Positions 1 through 5,632 of a stretch of 5,632 nt of DNA are shown piece by piece. The translations under genes were made by a program, and so were the position numbers. Source of the stretch: an uncultured Streptococcus sp. (lineage in GTDB: Bacteria > Bacillota > Bacilli > Lactobacillales > Streptococcaceae); assembly GCA_934216185.1 (NCBI GenBank), contig CAKQBM010000114.1, positions 1-5,632 on the forward strand. The letters are read 5' to 3'. The number at the start of each line of letters is the position of its first letter. Position 1 is the stretch's first letter. The notes beneath the pieces were generated by a model. That model was given only the letters and a program-made list of their open reading frames with translations. It made no database searches and had not been told where the DNA came from.

Positions 1-86
1 CTGTGATGCAACCTGCAGGTTCCTTTTATGGTATCCAGGAAGAGGATGTTGAAAGACTTCGAAAATTATATGAGACTAGTGAGTAG
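1..86 (+). CDS. C-terminal end of an unidentified protein (partial)
   Basis: An open frame enters from the left edge and stops at TAG 84-86. It gives a tail of about 27 residues that includes [20 protein letters not shown] and ends KLYETSE. The other two forward frames contain early stops. The tail is hydrophilic and ends in a probable helix rich in E, R and K, as many cytoplasmic proteins do. I do not recognise the family and infer no function. The gene ends 38 nt before uvrC with no hairpin terminator between them, so some transcripts could read through into uvrC, although uvrC also has its own promoter-like sequence. The start lies outside the window. Confidence 0.55.
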   Translation, partial: VMQPAGSFYGIQEEDVERLRKLYETSE

Positions 87-109
87 CGAACAATCTTTCC
101 CTACTTTTT

Positions 110-118
110 TGCTATAAT
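110..118 (+). promoter_or_regulatory. Extended -10 promoter of uvrC
   Basis: TGCTATAAT (TG at 110-111, TATAAT at 113-118) matches the extended -10 consensus exactly. No good -35 hexamer lies 16-18 nt upstream, where the sequence around 89-96 is AACAATCT; this is usual for extended -10 promoters. Counting the last T of the -10 as -7 puts +1 at position 125, the A of the uvrC ATG, which predicts a leaderless or nearly leaderless mRNA. The run of T at 105-110 just upstream is also common in streptococcal promoters. Confidence 0.72.
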
Positions 119-124
119 GGAACT

Positions 125-1972
125 ATGAATAACTTGATTAAATCAAAACTAGAGCTCTTGCCGACCAGCCCTGGTTGTTACATTCACAAGGATAAAAACG
201 GCACCATTATCTATGTAGGAAAGGCTAAAAATCTGCGCAATCGCGTGAGATCCTATTTCCGTGGAAGTCACGATACCAAGACAGAGGCTCTGGTGTCTGA
301 AATTGTGGATTTTGAATTTATTGTTACTGAGTCTAATATTGAGGCACTTCTCCTAGAAATCAACCTGATTAAGGAAAATAAGCCCAAATACAATATTATG
401 CTCAAGGATGATAAGTCCTATCCCTTCATCAAAATCACCAATGAGCGCTATCCTCGTTTGATTATCACCCGTCAAGTCAAGAAGGATGGTGGTCTTTATT
501 TTGGTCCTTATCCAGATGTGGGGGCAGCCAATGAAATCAAGAGACTTTTGGATCGAATTTTCCCTTTTCGCAAGTGTACCAATCAACCTTCTAAGGTCTG
601 TTTTTACTACCATATCGGTCAATGTATGGCCCACACCATCTGTAAGAAGGATGAGGCTTATTTCCAGTCCATGGCTCAGGAGGTTTCTGATTTCCTAAAA
701 GGGCAGGATGACAAAATCATCGATGACCTCAAGGGGAAGATGGCAAAGGCAGCTCAAAGTATGGAGTTTGAACGTGCGGCGGAATACCGTGATTTGATTC
801 AGGCCATTGGAACGCTTCGGACCAAGCAACGGGTCATGGCCAAGGATCTTCAAAATCGGGATGTCTTTGGCTACTATGTAGACAAGGGCTGGATGTGTGT
901 TCAGGTTTTCTTTGTTCGTCAGGGCAAGCTGATTGAACGCGATGTCAATCTCTTTCCCTACTACAATGATCCGGACGAGGACTTCTTGACCTATGTGGGA
1001 CAATTCTATCAAGAAAAATCCCACCTGGTGCCCAATGAGGTGCTGATTCCGCAAGATATCGATGAAGAAGCAGTCAAGGCCTTGGTGGATACTAAGATTC
1101 TCAAACCTCAACGTGGAGAGAAAAAACAACTGGTCAATCTAGCTATAAAGAATGCCCGTGTTAGTTTGGAGCAGAAGTTCAATCTGCTAGAGAAATCTGT
1201 CGAGAAGACCCAAGGAGCTATTGAAAATCTAGGACGCTTGCTTCAAATTCCGACTCCAGTTCGCATCGAGTCCTTCGATAACTCCAATATCATGGGGACC
1301 AGTCCTGTTTCAGCCATGGTTGTCTTTGTCAACGGAAAACCTAGTAAGAAGGATTACCGTAAGTACAAGATAAAAACGGTTGTTGGGCCAGATGACTATG
1401 CCAGTATGCGTGAGGTTATCCGCAGACGTTATGGTCGGGTACAGCGTGAGGCTTTGACTCCGCCAGATTTGATTGTCATTGATGGGGGACAAGGTCAAGT
1501 TAATATTGCCAAACAGGTCATCCAAGAAGAACTGGGCTTGGATATTCCAATTGCCGGGCTTCAAAAGAACGACAAGCACCAAACCCATGAATTGCTCTTT
1601 GGAGATCCGCTTGAGGTGGTGGAACTGTCTCGCAATTCTCAGGAATTTTTCCTCCTCCAACGCATTCAGGATGAGGTCCACCGCTTTGCCATTACTTTCC
1701 ACCGTCAACTGCGCTCGAAAAATTCCTTTTCATCACAACTGGATGGGATTGACGGTCTGGGGCCTAAACGCAAGCAGAATCTCATGAAGCATTTCAAGTC
1801 TCTAACTAAAATCAAGGAAGCTAGTGTGGATGAGATTGTCGAAGTTGGAGTGCCAAGAACAGTAGCAGAGGCTGTGCAGAGGAAGTTGAACACGCAGGAA
1901 GCAGAAGCCTTGCCTCAAGTGGCAGAAGAAAGAGTAGATTACCAAACGGAAGGAAACCACAATGAAACATAA
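125..1972 (+). CDS. uvrC: UvrABC excinuclease subunit C
   Basis: UvrC joins UvrB on damaged DNA and makes the 3' and then the 5' incision of nucleotide excision repair in the cytoplasm. The 615-residue length is normal for the family. Domains in order: a GIY-YIG nuclease (about 13-90) with GCY 17-19, YVG 30-32, Arg38 and Glu78 as the expected catalytic set; a cysteine cluster (Cys151, 159, 167, 173); a UVR UvrB-binding helix pair (about 196-231, with [13 protein letters not shown]); an RNase H-like endonuclease with FDNSN (Asp385), [11 protein letters not shown] (Asp453) and DEVHRFA (His519) forming the DDH triad; and helix-hairpin-helix DNA-binding motifs (about 535-590, with [10 protein letters not shown]). 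No key residue is missing. ATG 125 fits the family N-terminus ([13 protein letters not shown]). It has no properly spaced Shine-Dalgarno: the only purines, GGAA at 119-122, are too close, which fits leaderless translation. The stop codon overlaps the next gene. Confidence 0.98.
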   Translation: MNNLIKSKLELLPTSPGCYIHKDKNGTIIYVGKAKNLRNRVRSYFRGSHDTKTEALVSEIVDFEFIVTESNIEALLLEINLIKENKPKYNIMLKDDKSYPFIKITNERYPRLIITRQVKKDGGLYFGPYPDVGAANEIKRLLDRIFPFRKCTNQPSKVCFYYHIGQCMAHTICKKDEAYFQSMAQEVSDFLKGQDDKIIDDLKGKMAKAAQSMEFERAAEYRDLIQAIGTLRTKQRVMAKDLQNRDVFGYYVDKGWMCVQVFFVRQGKLIERDVNLFPYYNDPDEDFLTYVGQFYQEKSHLVPNEVLIPQDIDEEAVKALVDTKILKPQRGEKKQLVNLAIKNARVSLEQKFNLLEKSVEKTQGAIENLGRLLQIPTPVRIESFDNSNIMGTSPVSAMVVFVNGKPSKKDYRKYKIKTVVGPDDYASMREVIRRRYGRVQREALTPPDLIVIDGGQGQVNIAKQVIQEELGLDIPIAGLQKNDKHQTHELLFGDPLEVVELSRNSQEFFLLQRIQDEVHRFAITFHRQLRSKNSFSSQLDGIDGLGPKRKQNLMKHFKSLTKIKEASVDEIVEVGVPRTVAEAVQRKLNTQEAEALPQVAEERVDYQTEGNHNET

Positions 1973-2816
1973 AATCGCAATTTTATCAGACATTCATGGC
2001 AATGCGACGGCGCTAGAAGCAGTGATTGCAGATGCTAAAAATCAAGGAGTCAGTGAATACTGGCTTCTGGGAGATATTTTTCTTCCTGGTCCGGGCGCAA
2101 ATGACTTGGTCTCCCTGCTAAAGGACCTTCCTATCACAGCCAGTGTTCGAGGCAATTGGGATGATTGTGTCCTTGAGGCCTTGGATGGCGAATATGGTTT
2201 GGAAGATCCGCGAGAAATCCAGTCAATGCGCATGACCCAGTTTTTGATGGAGCGAATGGATCCTGCAACGATTGTCTGGCTACGAAGCTTGCCTTTGCTG
2301 GAAAAGAAAGAAATTGACGGACTGCGCTTTTCTATCTCTCATAATTTACCAAATAAGAACTATGGTGGTGACTTGCTAGTTGAGAATGATACAGAGAAAT
2401 TTGACCAACTCCTAGATGCTGAAACCGACGTGGCAGTCTATGGTCATGTTCACAAGCAGTTGCTTCGTTATGGAAGTCAAGGGCAACAAATCATCAATCC
2501 AGGTTCGATTGGCATGCCCTATTTTAATTGGGAGGCGTTAAAAAATCACCGTGCCCAGTATGCCGTGATAGAGGTTGAAGATGGGGAATTGGTCAATATC
2601 CAATTTCGTAAAGTCGCTTATGATTATGAAGCGGAGTTAGAATTGGCCAAGTCCAAGGGTCTTCCCTTTATCGAAATGTATGAAGAACTACGTCGTGAAG
2701 ATAAGTATCAGGGACACAATCTGGAACTCTTAGCCAGCTTAATAGAAAAGCATGGGTATGTAGAAGATGTGAAGAATTTCTTGGAGGCTATAAAGTCAGA
2801 GTATAAGATAGACTAG
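1962..2816 (+). CDS. Calcineurin-like metallophosphoesterase, YfcE/MJ0936-like
   Basis: This is a 284-residue cytoplasmic protein with the complete dinuclear-metal site of the superfamily: Asp10 and His12 (SDIHGN), Asp38 (LLGDIF), Asn65 (RGNWDD), His127 (SISHN), and His162 and His164 (YGHVH). The NPGSIGMP strand (179-186) is typical of the YfcE/MJ0936 branch (Metallophos_2). Such proteins hydrolyse phosphodiesters in vitro; the natural substrate is mostly unknown and I do not assign one. Residues from about 200 form a charged C-terminal extension that the smallest family members (around 180 residues) lack. The ATG lies inside the end of uvrC, an 11-nt overlap in another frame, preceded by GGAAGGA at 1948-1954 about 7 nt upstream. 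This suggests co-transcription and possible translational coupling with uvrC. No signal peptide or membrane segment is visible. Confidence 0.93.
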   Translation: MKHKIAILSDIHGNATALEAVIADAKNQGVSEYWLLGDIFLPGPGANDLVSLLKDLPITASVRGNWDDCVLEALDGEYGLEDPREIQSMRMTQFLMERMDPATIVWLRSLPLLEKKEIDGLRFSISHNLPNKNYGGDLLVENDTEKFDQLLDAETDVAVYGHVHKQLLRYGSQGQQIINPGSIGMPYFNWEALKNHRAQYAVIEVEDGELVNIQFRKVAYDYEAELELAKSKGLPFIEMYEELRREDKYQGHNLELLASLIEKHGYVEDVKNFLEAIKSEYKID

Positions 2817-2838
2817 TTTCTTTAAGCCACTGAAAAAT

Positions 2839-2910
2839 AGTTGGAACTTGATGAATGGATCCCTGATTTGAATGATGTGCTTCATTCGGTTGCTCATCCT
2901 TGTTCCAGTT
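2839..2910. repeat. Imperfect nested inverted repeat in the intergenic region
   Basis: Three paired arms nest in the gap after the phosphoesterase gene. TGGAAC 2842-2847 pairs with GTTCCA 2902-2907, extendable by A-U and G-U pairs to 2839 and 2910. GATGA 2850-2854 pairs with TCATC 2894-2898. GAATGA 2870-2875 pairs with TCATTC 2882-2887 around a 6-nt loop. Only GTTTGTTTC follows, with no clean U-tract, so it is at best a poor terminator for the upstream operon. It could be a degenerate small intergenic repeat, but I cannot match it to BOX or RUP from memory. The rest of the intergenic stretch (2817-2838 and 2911-2928) shows nothing recognisable. Confidence 0.35.
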
Positions 2911-2928
2911 TGTTTCTATGAAAAATCT

Positions 2929-2957
2929 CTGCAAGCTCTTTCAAATTATGGTAGAAT
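2929..2957 (+). promoter_or_regulatory. Extended -10 promoter of the nitroreductase-pepV unit
   Basis: TGGTAGAAT has TG at 2949-2950 and TAGAAT at 2952-2957, five of six matches to TATAAT with the extended TGn. Seventeen nt upstream, CTGCAA at 2929-2934 is a weak -35 (three of six matches to TTGACA). The predicted transcription start is near A2964, giving a leader of about 26 nt before the ATG at 2990. No operator-like palindrome is evident over the promoter. Confidence 0.6.
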
Positions 2958-2974
2958 GGAAGCAGTAGAATTAG

Positions 2975-2983
2975 AAAAGGAAA
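2975..2983 (+). promoter_or_regulatory. Ribosome binding site deciding the nitroreductase start
   Basis: AAAAGGAAA at 2975-2983 has its AGGA core ending 8 nt before ATG 2990. It supports initiation at 2990 even though that frame closes after 17 codons. No comparable site precedes GTG 3066, the first possible start in the long downstream frame. Confidence 0.65.
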
Positions 2984-2989
2984 TCGATT

Positions 2990-3596
2990 ATGAAATTTCT
3001 TGAATTAAATAAAAAAACGTCATGCGACCAAGCATTTTACTGACAAGCCTGTTGATCCCAAAGATGTGCGTACGGCTATCGAAATCGCAACCTTGGCACC
3101 AAGCGCCCACAACAGCCAGCCCTGGAAATTTGTGGTGGTTCGTGAGAAAAATGCCGAACTAGCAAAATTGGCATACGGTTCGAACTTTGAGCAGGTGTCA
3201 TCAGCACCTGTAACCATTGCCTTGTTTACAGATACGGACCTTGCTAAACGTGCCCGTAAGATTGCCCGAGTTGGTGGTGCTAATAACTTTTCTGAAGAGC
3301 AACTTCAATATTTTATGAAGAATTTGCCAGCTGAATTTGCCCGTTACAATGAACAACAGGTCAGCGACTACCTAGCCCTCAATGCAGGTCTGGTTGCCAT
3401 GAACTTGATTCTGGCTCTCACAGACCAAGGAATTGGATCAAATCTGATTCTTGGATTTGACAAATCAAAAGTCAATGAGGTTTTGGAAATTGAAAACCGT
3501 TTCCGCCCAGAACTCTTGATTACAGTGGGATATACAGACGAAAAATTGGAACCAAGCTACCGCTTGCCAGTAGATGAAATCATCGAGAAAAGATAG
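2990..3596 (+). pseudogene. Nitroreductase-family flavoprotein, frameshifted near the N-terminus
   Basis: Family members are FMN-dependent NAD(P)H oxidoreductases acting on nitro-aromatic or quinone-like compounds; the physiological substrate here is unknown. Translation from ATG 2990 reads MKFLELNKKTSCDQAFY and hits TGA at 3041-3043. Dropping one A from the A7 run at 3011-3017 restores a 201-residue protein starting MKFLELNKKRHATKHF, with the usual N-terminal FMN-phosphate motif (Arg10 to Phe16), the FMN-contact segment APSAHNSQPWKF (36-47), a GSNLILGFD segment and a typical C-terminus (LLITVGYTDEK). The rest of the frame is open to TAG 3594-3596, so this is the only lesion. Restarting at GTG 3066 would lose the first 26 residues, including the FMN arginine, and has no Shine-Dalgarno. 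The lesion may be a real mutation, a phase-variable or slippage-tolerated site, or a sequencing error. pepV follows 13 nt later. Confidence 0.85.
3011..3017 (+). repeat. A7 homopolymer at the nitroreductase frameshift
   Basis: Seven consecutive A residues (AAT-AAAAAAA-CGTCAT) lie at codons 8-10 of the nitroreductase gene. Six would keep the reading frame. Restoring it needs loss of one A, a gain of two, or a +1 ribosomal shift; a -1 shift would not help. Runs of this length are prone to polymerase slippage and to sequencing error. Confidence 0.85.
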
Positions 3597-3609
3597 AAAG
3601 AAGAAAAAA

Positions 3610-5010
3610 ATGACAGCAATTGATTTTACAGCAGAAGTAGAAAAACGCAAAGAAGCCCTCTTGGCTGACTTGTTTAGCCTTTTGGAAATCAACTCAGAAC
3701 GTGATGATAGCAAGGCTGATGCTCAGCATCCATTTGGACCTGGTCCAGTAAAAGCTTTGGAGAAATTCCTTGAAATCGCAGACCGTGATGGTTATCCAAC
3801 TAAAAATGTTGATAACTACGCAGGACATTTCGAGTTTGGTGAAGGAGAAGAAGTTCTCGGAATCTTTGCCCACATGGACGTGGTGCCAGCTGGTAGCGGT
3901 TGGGACACAGACCCTTACACACCAACTATCAAAGATGGTCGCCTTTATGCGCGTGGGGCTTCGGACGACAAGGGGCCTACAACAGCTTGTTACTATGGTT
4001 TGAAAATCATCAAAGAATTGGGTCTTCCAACTTCTAAGAAAGTTCGTTTCATCGTCGGGACAGACGAAGAATCAGGCTGGGCAGACATGGACTACTACTT
4101 CGAGCACGTAGGACTTGCAAAACCAGACTTTGGTTTCTCACCAGACGCTGAATTCCCTATCATCAACGGTGAAAAAGGAAATATCACAGAGTACCTCCAC
4201 TTTGCAGGTGAAAATACAGGTGCATCTCGTCTTCACAGCTTTGCAGGTGGTTTGCGTGAAAACATGGTACCAGAATCAGCAACAGCGGTTGTTTCAGGTG
4301 ATTTGACTGACTTGCAAGGGAAACTAGATGCTTTTGTTGCAGAATACAAACTCAGAGGAGAAATTCAAGAAGAAGCTGGTCAATACAAGGTGACCATCAT
4401 TGGTAAATCAGCCCACGGTGCTATGCCTGCTTCAGGTGTCAATGGTGCAACTTACCTTGCCCTCTTCCTCAGTCAGTTTGACTTTGCTGGTCCAGCAAAA
4501 GACTACCTTGACATCGCTGGAAAAATTCTTTTGAACGACCATGAGGGTGAAAATCTCAAGATTGCTCATGTGGATGAAAAGATGGGTGCCCTTTCTATGA
4601 ATGCCGGTGTCTTCCGCTTCGATGAAACATGTGCTGACAATACCATTGCCCTCAACATCCGCTATCCAAAAGGAACAAGTCCAGAGCAAATCAAGTCAAT
4701 CCTTGAGAACTTGCCAGTTGCTTCTGTTAGCCTTTCTGAACACGGACACACTCCTCACTATGTGCCAATGGAAGATCCACTTGTGCAAACCTTGTTGAAT
4801 GTCTATGAAAAACAAACTGGTCTTCAAGGTCACGAACAAGTCATTGGTGGTGGTACCTTTGGTCGCTTGCTGGAACGCGGGGTTGCCTACGGTGCCATGT
4901 TCCCAGACTCAATTGACACCATGCACCAAGCCAATGAATTTATCGCCTTGGACGATCTCTTCCGAGCAGCAGCAATCTATGCCGAAGCTATTTATGAATT
5001 GATCAAATAA
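3610..5010 (+). CDS. pepV: Dipeptidase PepV (M20 family metallopeptidase)
   Basis: PepV is a cytoplasmic di-zinc aminopeptidase that splits dipeptides, and some N-terminal residues of tripeptides, at the end of peptide utilisation. The 466-residue length is usual for lactic acid bacterial PepV. Visible active-site residues are His88 and Asp90 (HMDVVP), Asp120 (GASDDKGP), Glu153 and Glu154 (GTDEESG; catalytic base and zinc ligand), Asp179 (SPDAEFP) and His439 (DTMHQANE). The inserted lid domain carries His269 (GKSAHGAMP), the residue expected to close over the substrate. No signal peptide is present. I chose ATG 3610 because the protein then begins MTAIDFTAEVEKRKEALL as in homologues; an in-frame ATG at 3574 would add a lysine-rich MKSSRKDRKKKK tail and overlap the nitroreductase. 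The Shine-Dalgarno is weak (AGAAAGAAG, 3595-3603). The gene lies 13 nt after the nitroreductase stop, so it probably shares that promoter, and it ends at a terminator. Confidence 0.96.
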   Translation: MTAIDFTAEVEKRKEALLADLFSLLEINSERDDSKADAQHPFGPGPVKALEKFLEIADRDGYPTKNVDNYAGHFEFGEGEEVLGIFAHMDVVPAGSGWDTDPYTPTIKDGRLYARGASDDKGPTTACYYGLKIIKELGLPTSKKVRFIVGTDEESGWADMDYYFEHVGLAKPDFGFSPDAEFPIINGEKGNITEYLHFAGENTGASRLHSFAGGLRENMVPESATAVVSGDLTDLQGKLDAFVAEYKLRGEIQEEAGQYKVTIIGKSAHGAMPASGVNGATYLALFLSQFDFAGPAKDYLDIAGKILLNDHEGENLKIAHVDEKMGALSMNAGVFRFDETCADNTIALNIRYPKGTSPEQIKSILENLPVASVSLSEHGHTPHYVPMEDPLVQTLLNVYEKQTGLQGHEQVIGGGTFGRLLERGVAYGAMFPDSIDTMHQANEFIALDDLFRAAAIYAEAIYELIK

Positions 5011-5016
5011 AACGAT

Positions 5017-5050
5017 AGAAGTCTGAGATCTTATGCTTAGACTTCTTTTT
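5017..5050 (+). terminator. Intrinsic terminator after pepV
   Basis: AGAAGTCTGAG (5017-5027) pairs with CTTAGACTTCT (5036-5046) over 11 bp with one G-U pair and an 8-nt loop, followed directly by a T-run (5046-5050). It lies 7 nt after the pepV stop codon. The T-run is short (five T, then GG), so termination may be partial. It touches the ribosome binding site of the next gene. Confidence 0.78.
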
Positions 5051-5055
5051 GGAGG
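5051..5055 (+). promoter_or_regulatory. Strong ribosome binding site of the UDG-like gene
   Basis: GGAGG, 8 nt before ATG 5064, is a near-perfect Shine-Dalgarno and fixes the start. It begins at the base after the terminator T-run, so any mRNA carrying the full hairpin has the hairpin immediately upstream of the Shine-Dalgarno. Confidence 0.8.
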
Positions 5056-5063
5056 AAAAGTAG

Positions 5064-5632
5064 ATGTCTCAAATTGAAAGAATCAAGCAGGCTATTATGG
5101 CAGATCCGCAGAATGCTACCTATACAAAGCGTGGTATCGAGCCTCTCTTTGCAGCGCCAAAGACTGCTCGCATCAATATCATCGGTCAAGCGCCTGGTCT
5201 TAAAACCCAAGAAGCAGGCCTTTACTGGAAGGACAAAAGTGGTGATCGCTTGCGGGACTGGCTAGGTGTGGATGAAAATACATTTTATAATTCAGGTTAT
5301 TTTGCTGTTCTGCCTATGGATTTCTACTTTCCAGGGCATGGCAAGTCAGGTGATTTACCGCCGCGAGCAGGTTTTGCTGAAAAATGGCATCCGCAGCTCT
5401 TGCAAGAATTACCAGATATTCAGTTAACCCTCTTGATTGGCCAATATGCCCAAGCCTACTATTTGCAGGAGAAAATCAGTGGCAAGGTGACAGAACGGGT
5501 AAAACATTACCAGAACTATCTGCCAGACTATTTTCCACTAGTTCATCCCTCACCACGAAATCAAATCTGGATGGCCAAAAATCCTTGGTTTGAGGCAGAA
5601 GTGGTGCCAGATTTGAAAAAAAGAATTAAAAC
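5064..5632 (+). CDS. Uracil-DNA glycosylase-like family protein (3' end outside window)
   Basis: This frame is open from ATG 5064 to the window edge (189 codons seen, no stop). UDG-superfamily proteins cut uracil or other damaged bases from DNA in base-excision repair. Motif 1 is INIIGQAPG (Gly41 to Gly45), resembling the GEAPG of family 4-type enzymes. It is followed by GLYWKDKSGDRLRDWL (52-67), equivalent to the pocket segment with conserved SG and L..WL, and motif 2 is VHPSPRN (His161 to Asn166), resembling the HPSP loop that carries the catalytic histidine in family 1. No cysteine occurs in the visible 189 residues, so the 4Fe-4S cluster of families 4 and 5 is absent. The sequence ends PWFEAEVVPDLKKRIK, which looks close to a natural C-terminus of about 195 residues. 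Activity and substrate are unproven. Translation should be strong (GGAGG), but no promoter is apparent; transcription may come from read-through of the pepV terminator. Confidence 0.85.
   Translation, partial: MSQIERIKQAIMADPQNATYTKRGIEPLFAAPKTARINIIGQAPGLKTQEAGLYWKDKSGDRLRDWLGVDENTFYNSGYFAVLPMDFYFPGHGKSGDLPPRAGFAEKWHPQLLQELPDIQLTLLIGQYAQAYYLQEKISGKVTERVKHYQNYLPDYFPLVHPSPRNQIWMAKNPWFEAEVVPDLKKRIK

Noticed and set aside
695..1129. Long minus-strand open frames inside uvrC (also 353-634 and 1310-1708).
   Set aside because: They lie opposite a strongly conserved uvrC frame and show no recognisable motif or ribosome binding site; they are shadows of codon bias.
2870..2887. The GAATGA/TCATTC hairpin as a terminator of the uvrC-phosphoesterase operon.
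   Set aside because: The stem is only 6 bp, A/T-rich, and has no T-run after it.
3066..3596. A stand-alone nitroreductase starting at GTG 3066.
   Set aside because: It lacks a ribosome binding site and the N-terminal FMN-binding arginine, and in-frame homologous sequence continues upstream to the A7 run, so the true gene begins at 2990.
3574..3609. An earlier in-frame ATG for pepV that would add 12 lysine- and arginine-rich residues and overlap the nitroreductase.
   Set aside because: The PepV N-terminus begins at MTAIDF (3610), the upstream residues look like out-of-frame nitroreductase sequence, and the resulting length of 466 fits the family.
4432..4689. Open frames within pepV on both strands.
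   Set aside because: Every residue of the PepV frame is accounted for by a conserved enzyme, and the alternatives have low-complexity, atypical translations.
5074..5593. Two short plus-strand frames (5074-5265 and 5384-5593) at the right end.
   Set aside because: They are in other frames of the UDG-like gene, which has the strong GGAGG site and recognisable motifs.
1..5632. CRISPR arrays, tRNA or rRNA genes, insertion sequences and defence or toxin-antitoxin modules.
   Set aside because: I found no spaced direct repeats, no RNA-gene signatures, no transposase-like frames and no unexplained long coding region; the window is occupied by ordinary housekeeping genes.

Overview
The window looks like chromosomal DNA of a low-GC Firmicute, most probably a Streptococcus of the mitis/pneumoniae group. 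The UvrC and PepV proteins read as typical streptococcal versions, the codons are A/T-leaning, the promoters are of the extended -10 (TGnTATAAT) type common in pneumococci, and the genes are tightly packed on one strand. This assignment is from memory of the families, not from a database search.

Layout, all genes on the + strand. (1) Positions 1-86 hold the C-terminal end of an unrecognised protein. (2) uvrC (125-1972) encodes the nicking subunit of UvrABC nucleotide excision repair. Its start codon lies only 6 nt after an extended -10 box, so its mRNA may be leaderless. (3) A calcineurin-like metallophosphoesterase (1962-2816) overlaps the end of uvrC by 11 nt. (4) Positions 2817-2989 are intergenic: an imperfect nested inverted repeat, then a promoter and ribosome binding site. 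(5) A nitroreductase-family flavoprotein gene (2990-3596) is interrupted by one extra A in an A7 run near its start. (6) pepV (3610-5010), an M20-family zinc dipeptidase, follows 13 nt later and ends in a clear intrinsic terminator. (7) A cysteine-free uracil-DNA-glycosylase-like protein (5064 to the window end, incomplete) has its Shine-Dalgarno directly against the terminator U-tract.

The likely transcription units are uvrC plus the phosphoesterase (perhaps with read-through from the upstream gene), nitroreductase plus pepV, and the UDG-like gene, which has no obvious promoter of its own. Two genes are DNA-repair related (uvrC and the UDG-like gene), but nothing links them functionally beyond proximity.

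This is an ordinary housekeeping region. I see no mobile element, CRISPR array, RNA gene, toxin-antitoxin or defence system. The points worth a second look are the nitroreductase frameshift in a homopolymer, the probable leaderless uvrC transcript, the terminator abutting the UDG-like gene, and the lack of cysteines in that protein.
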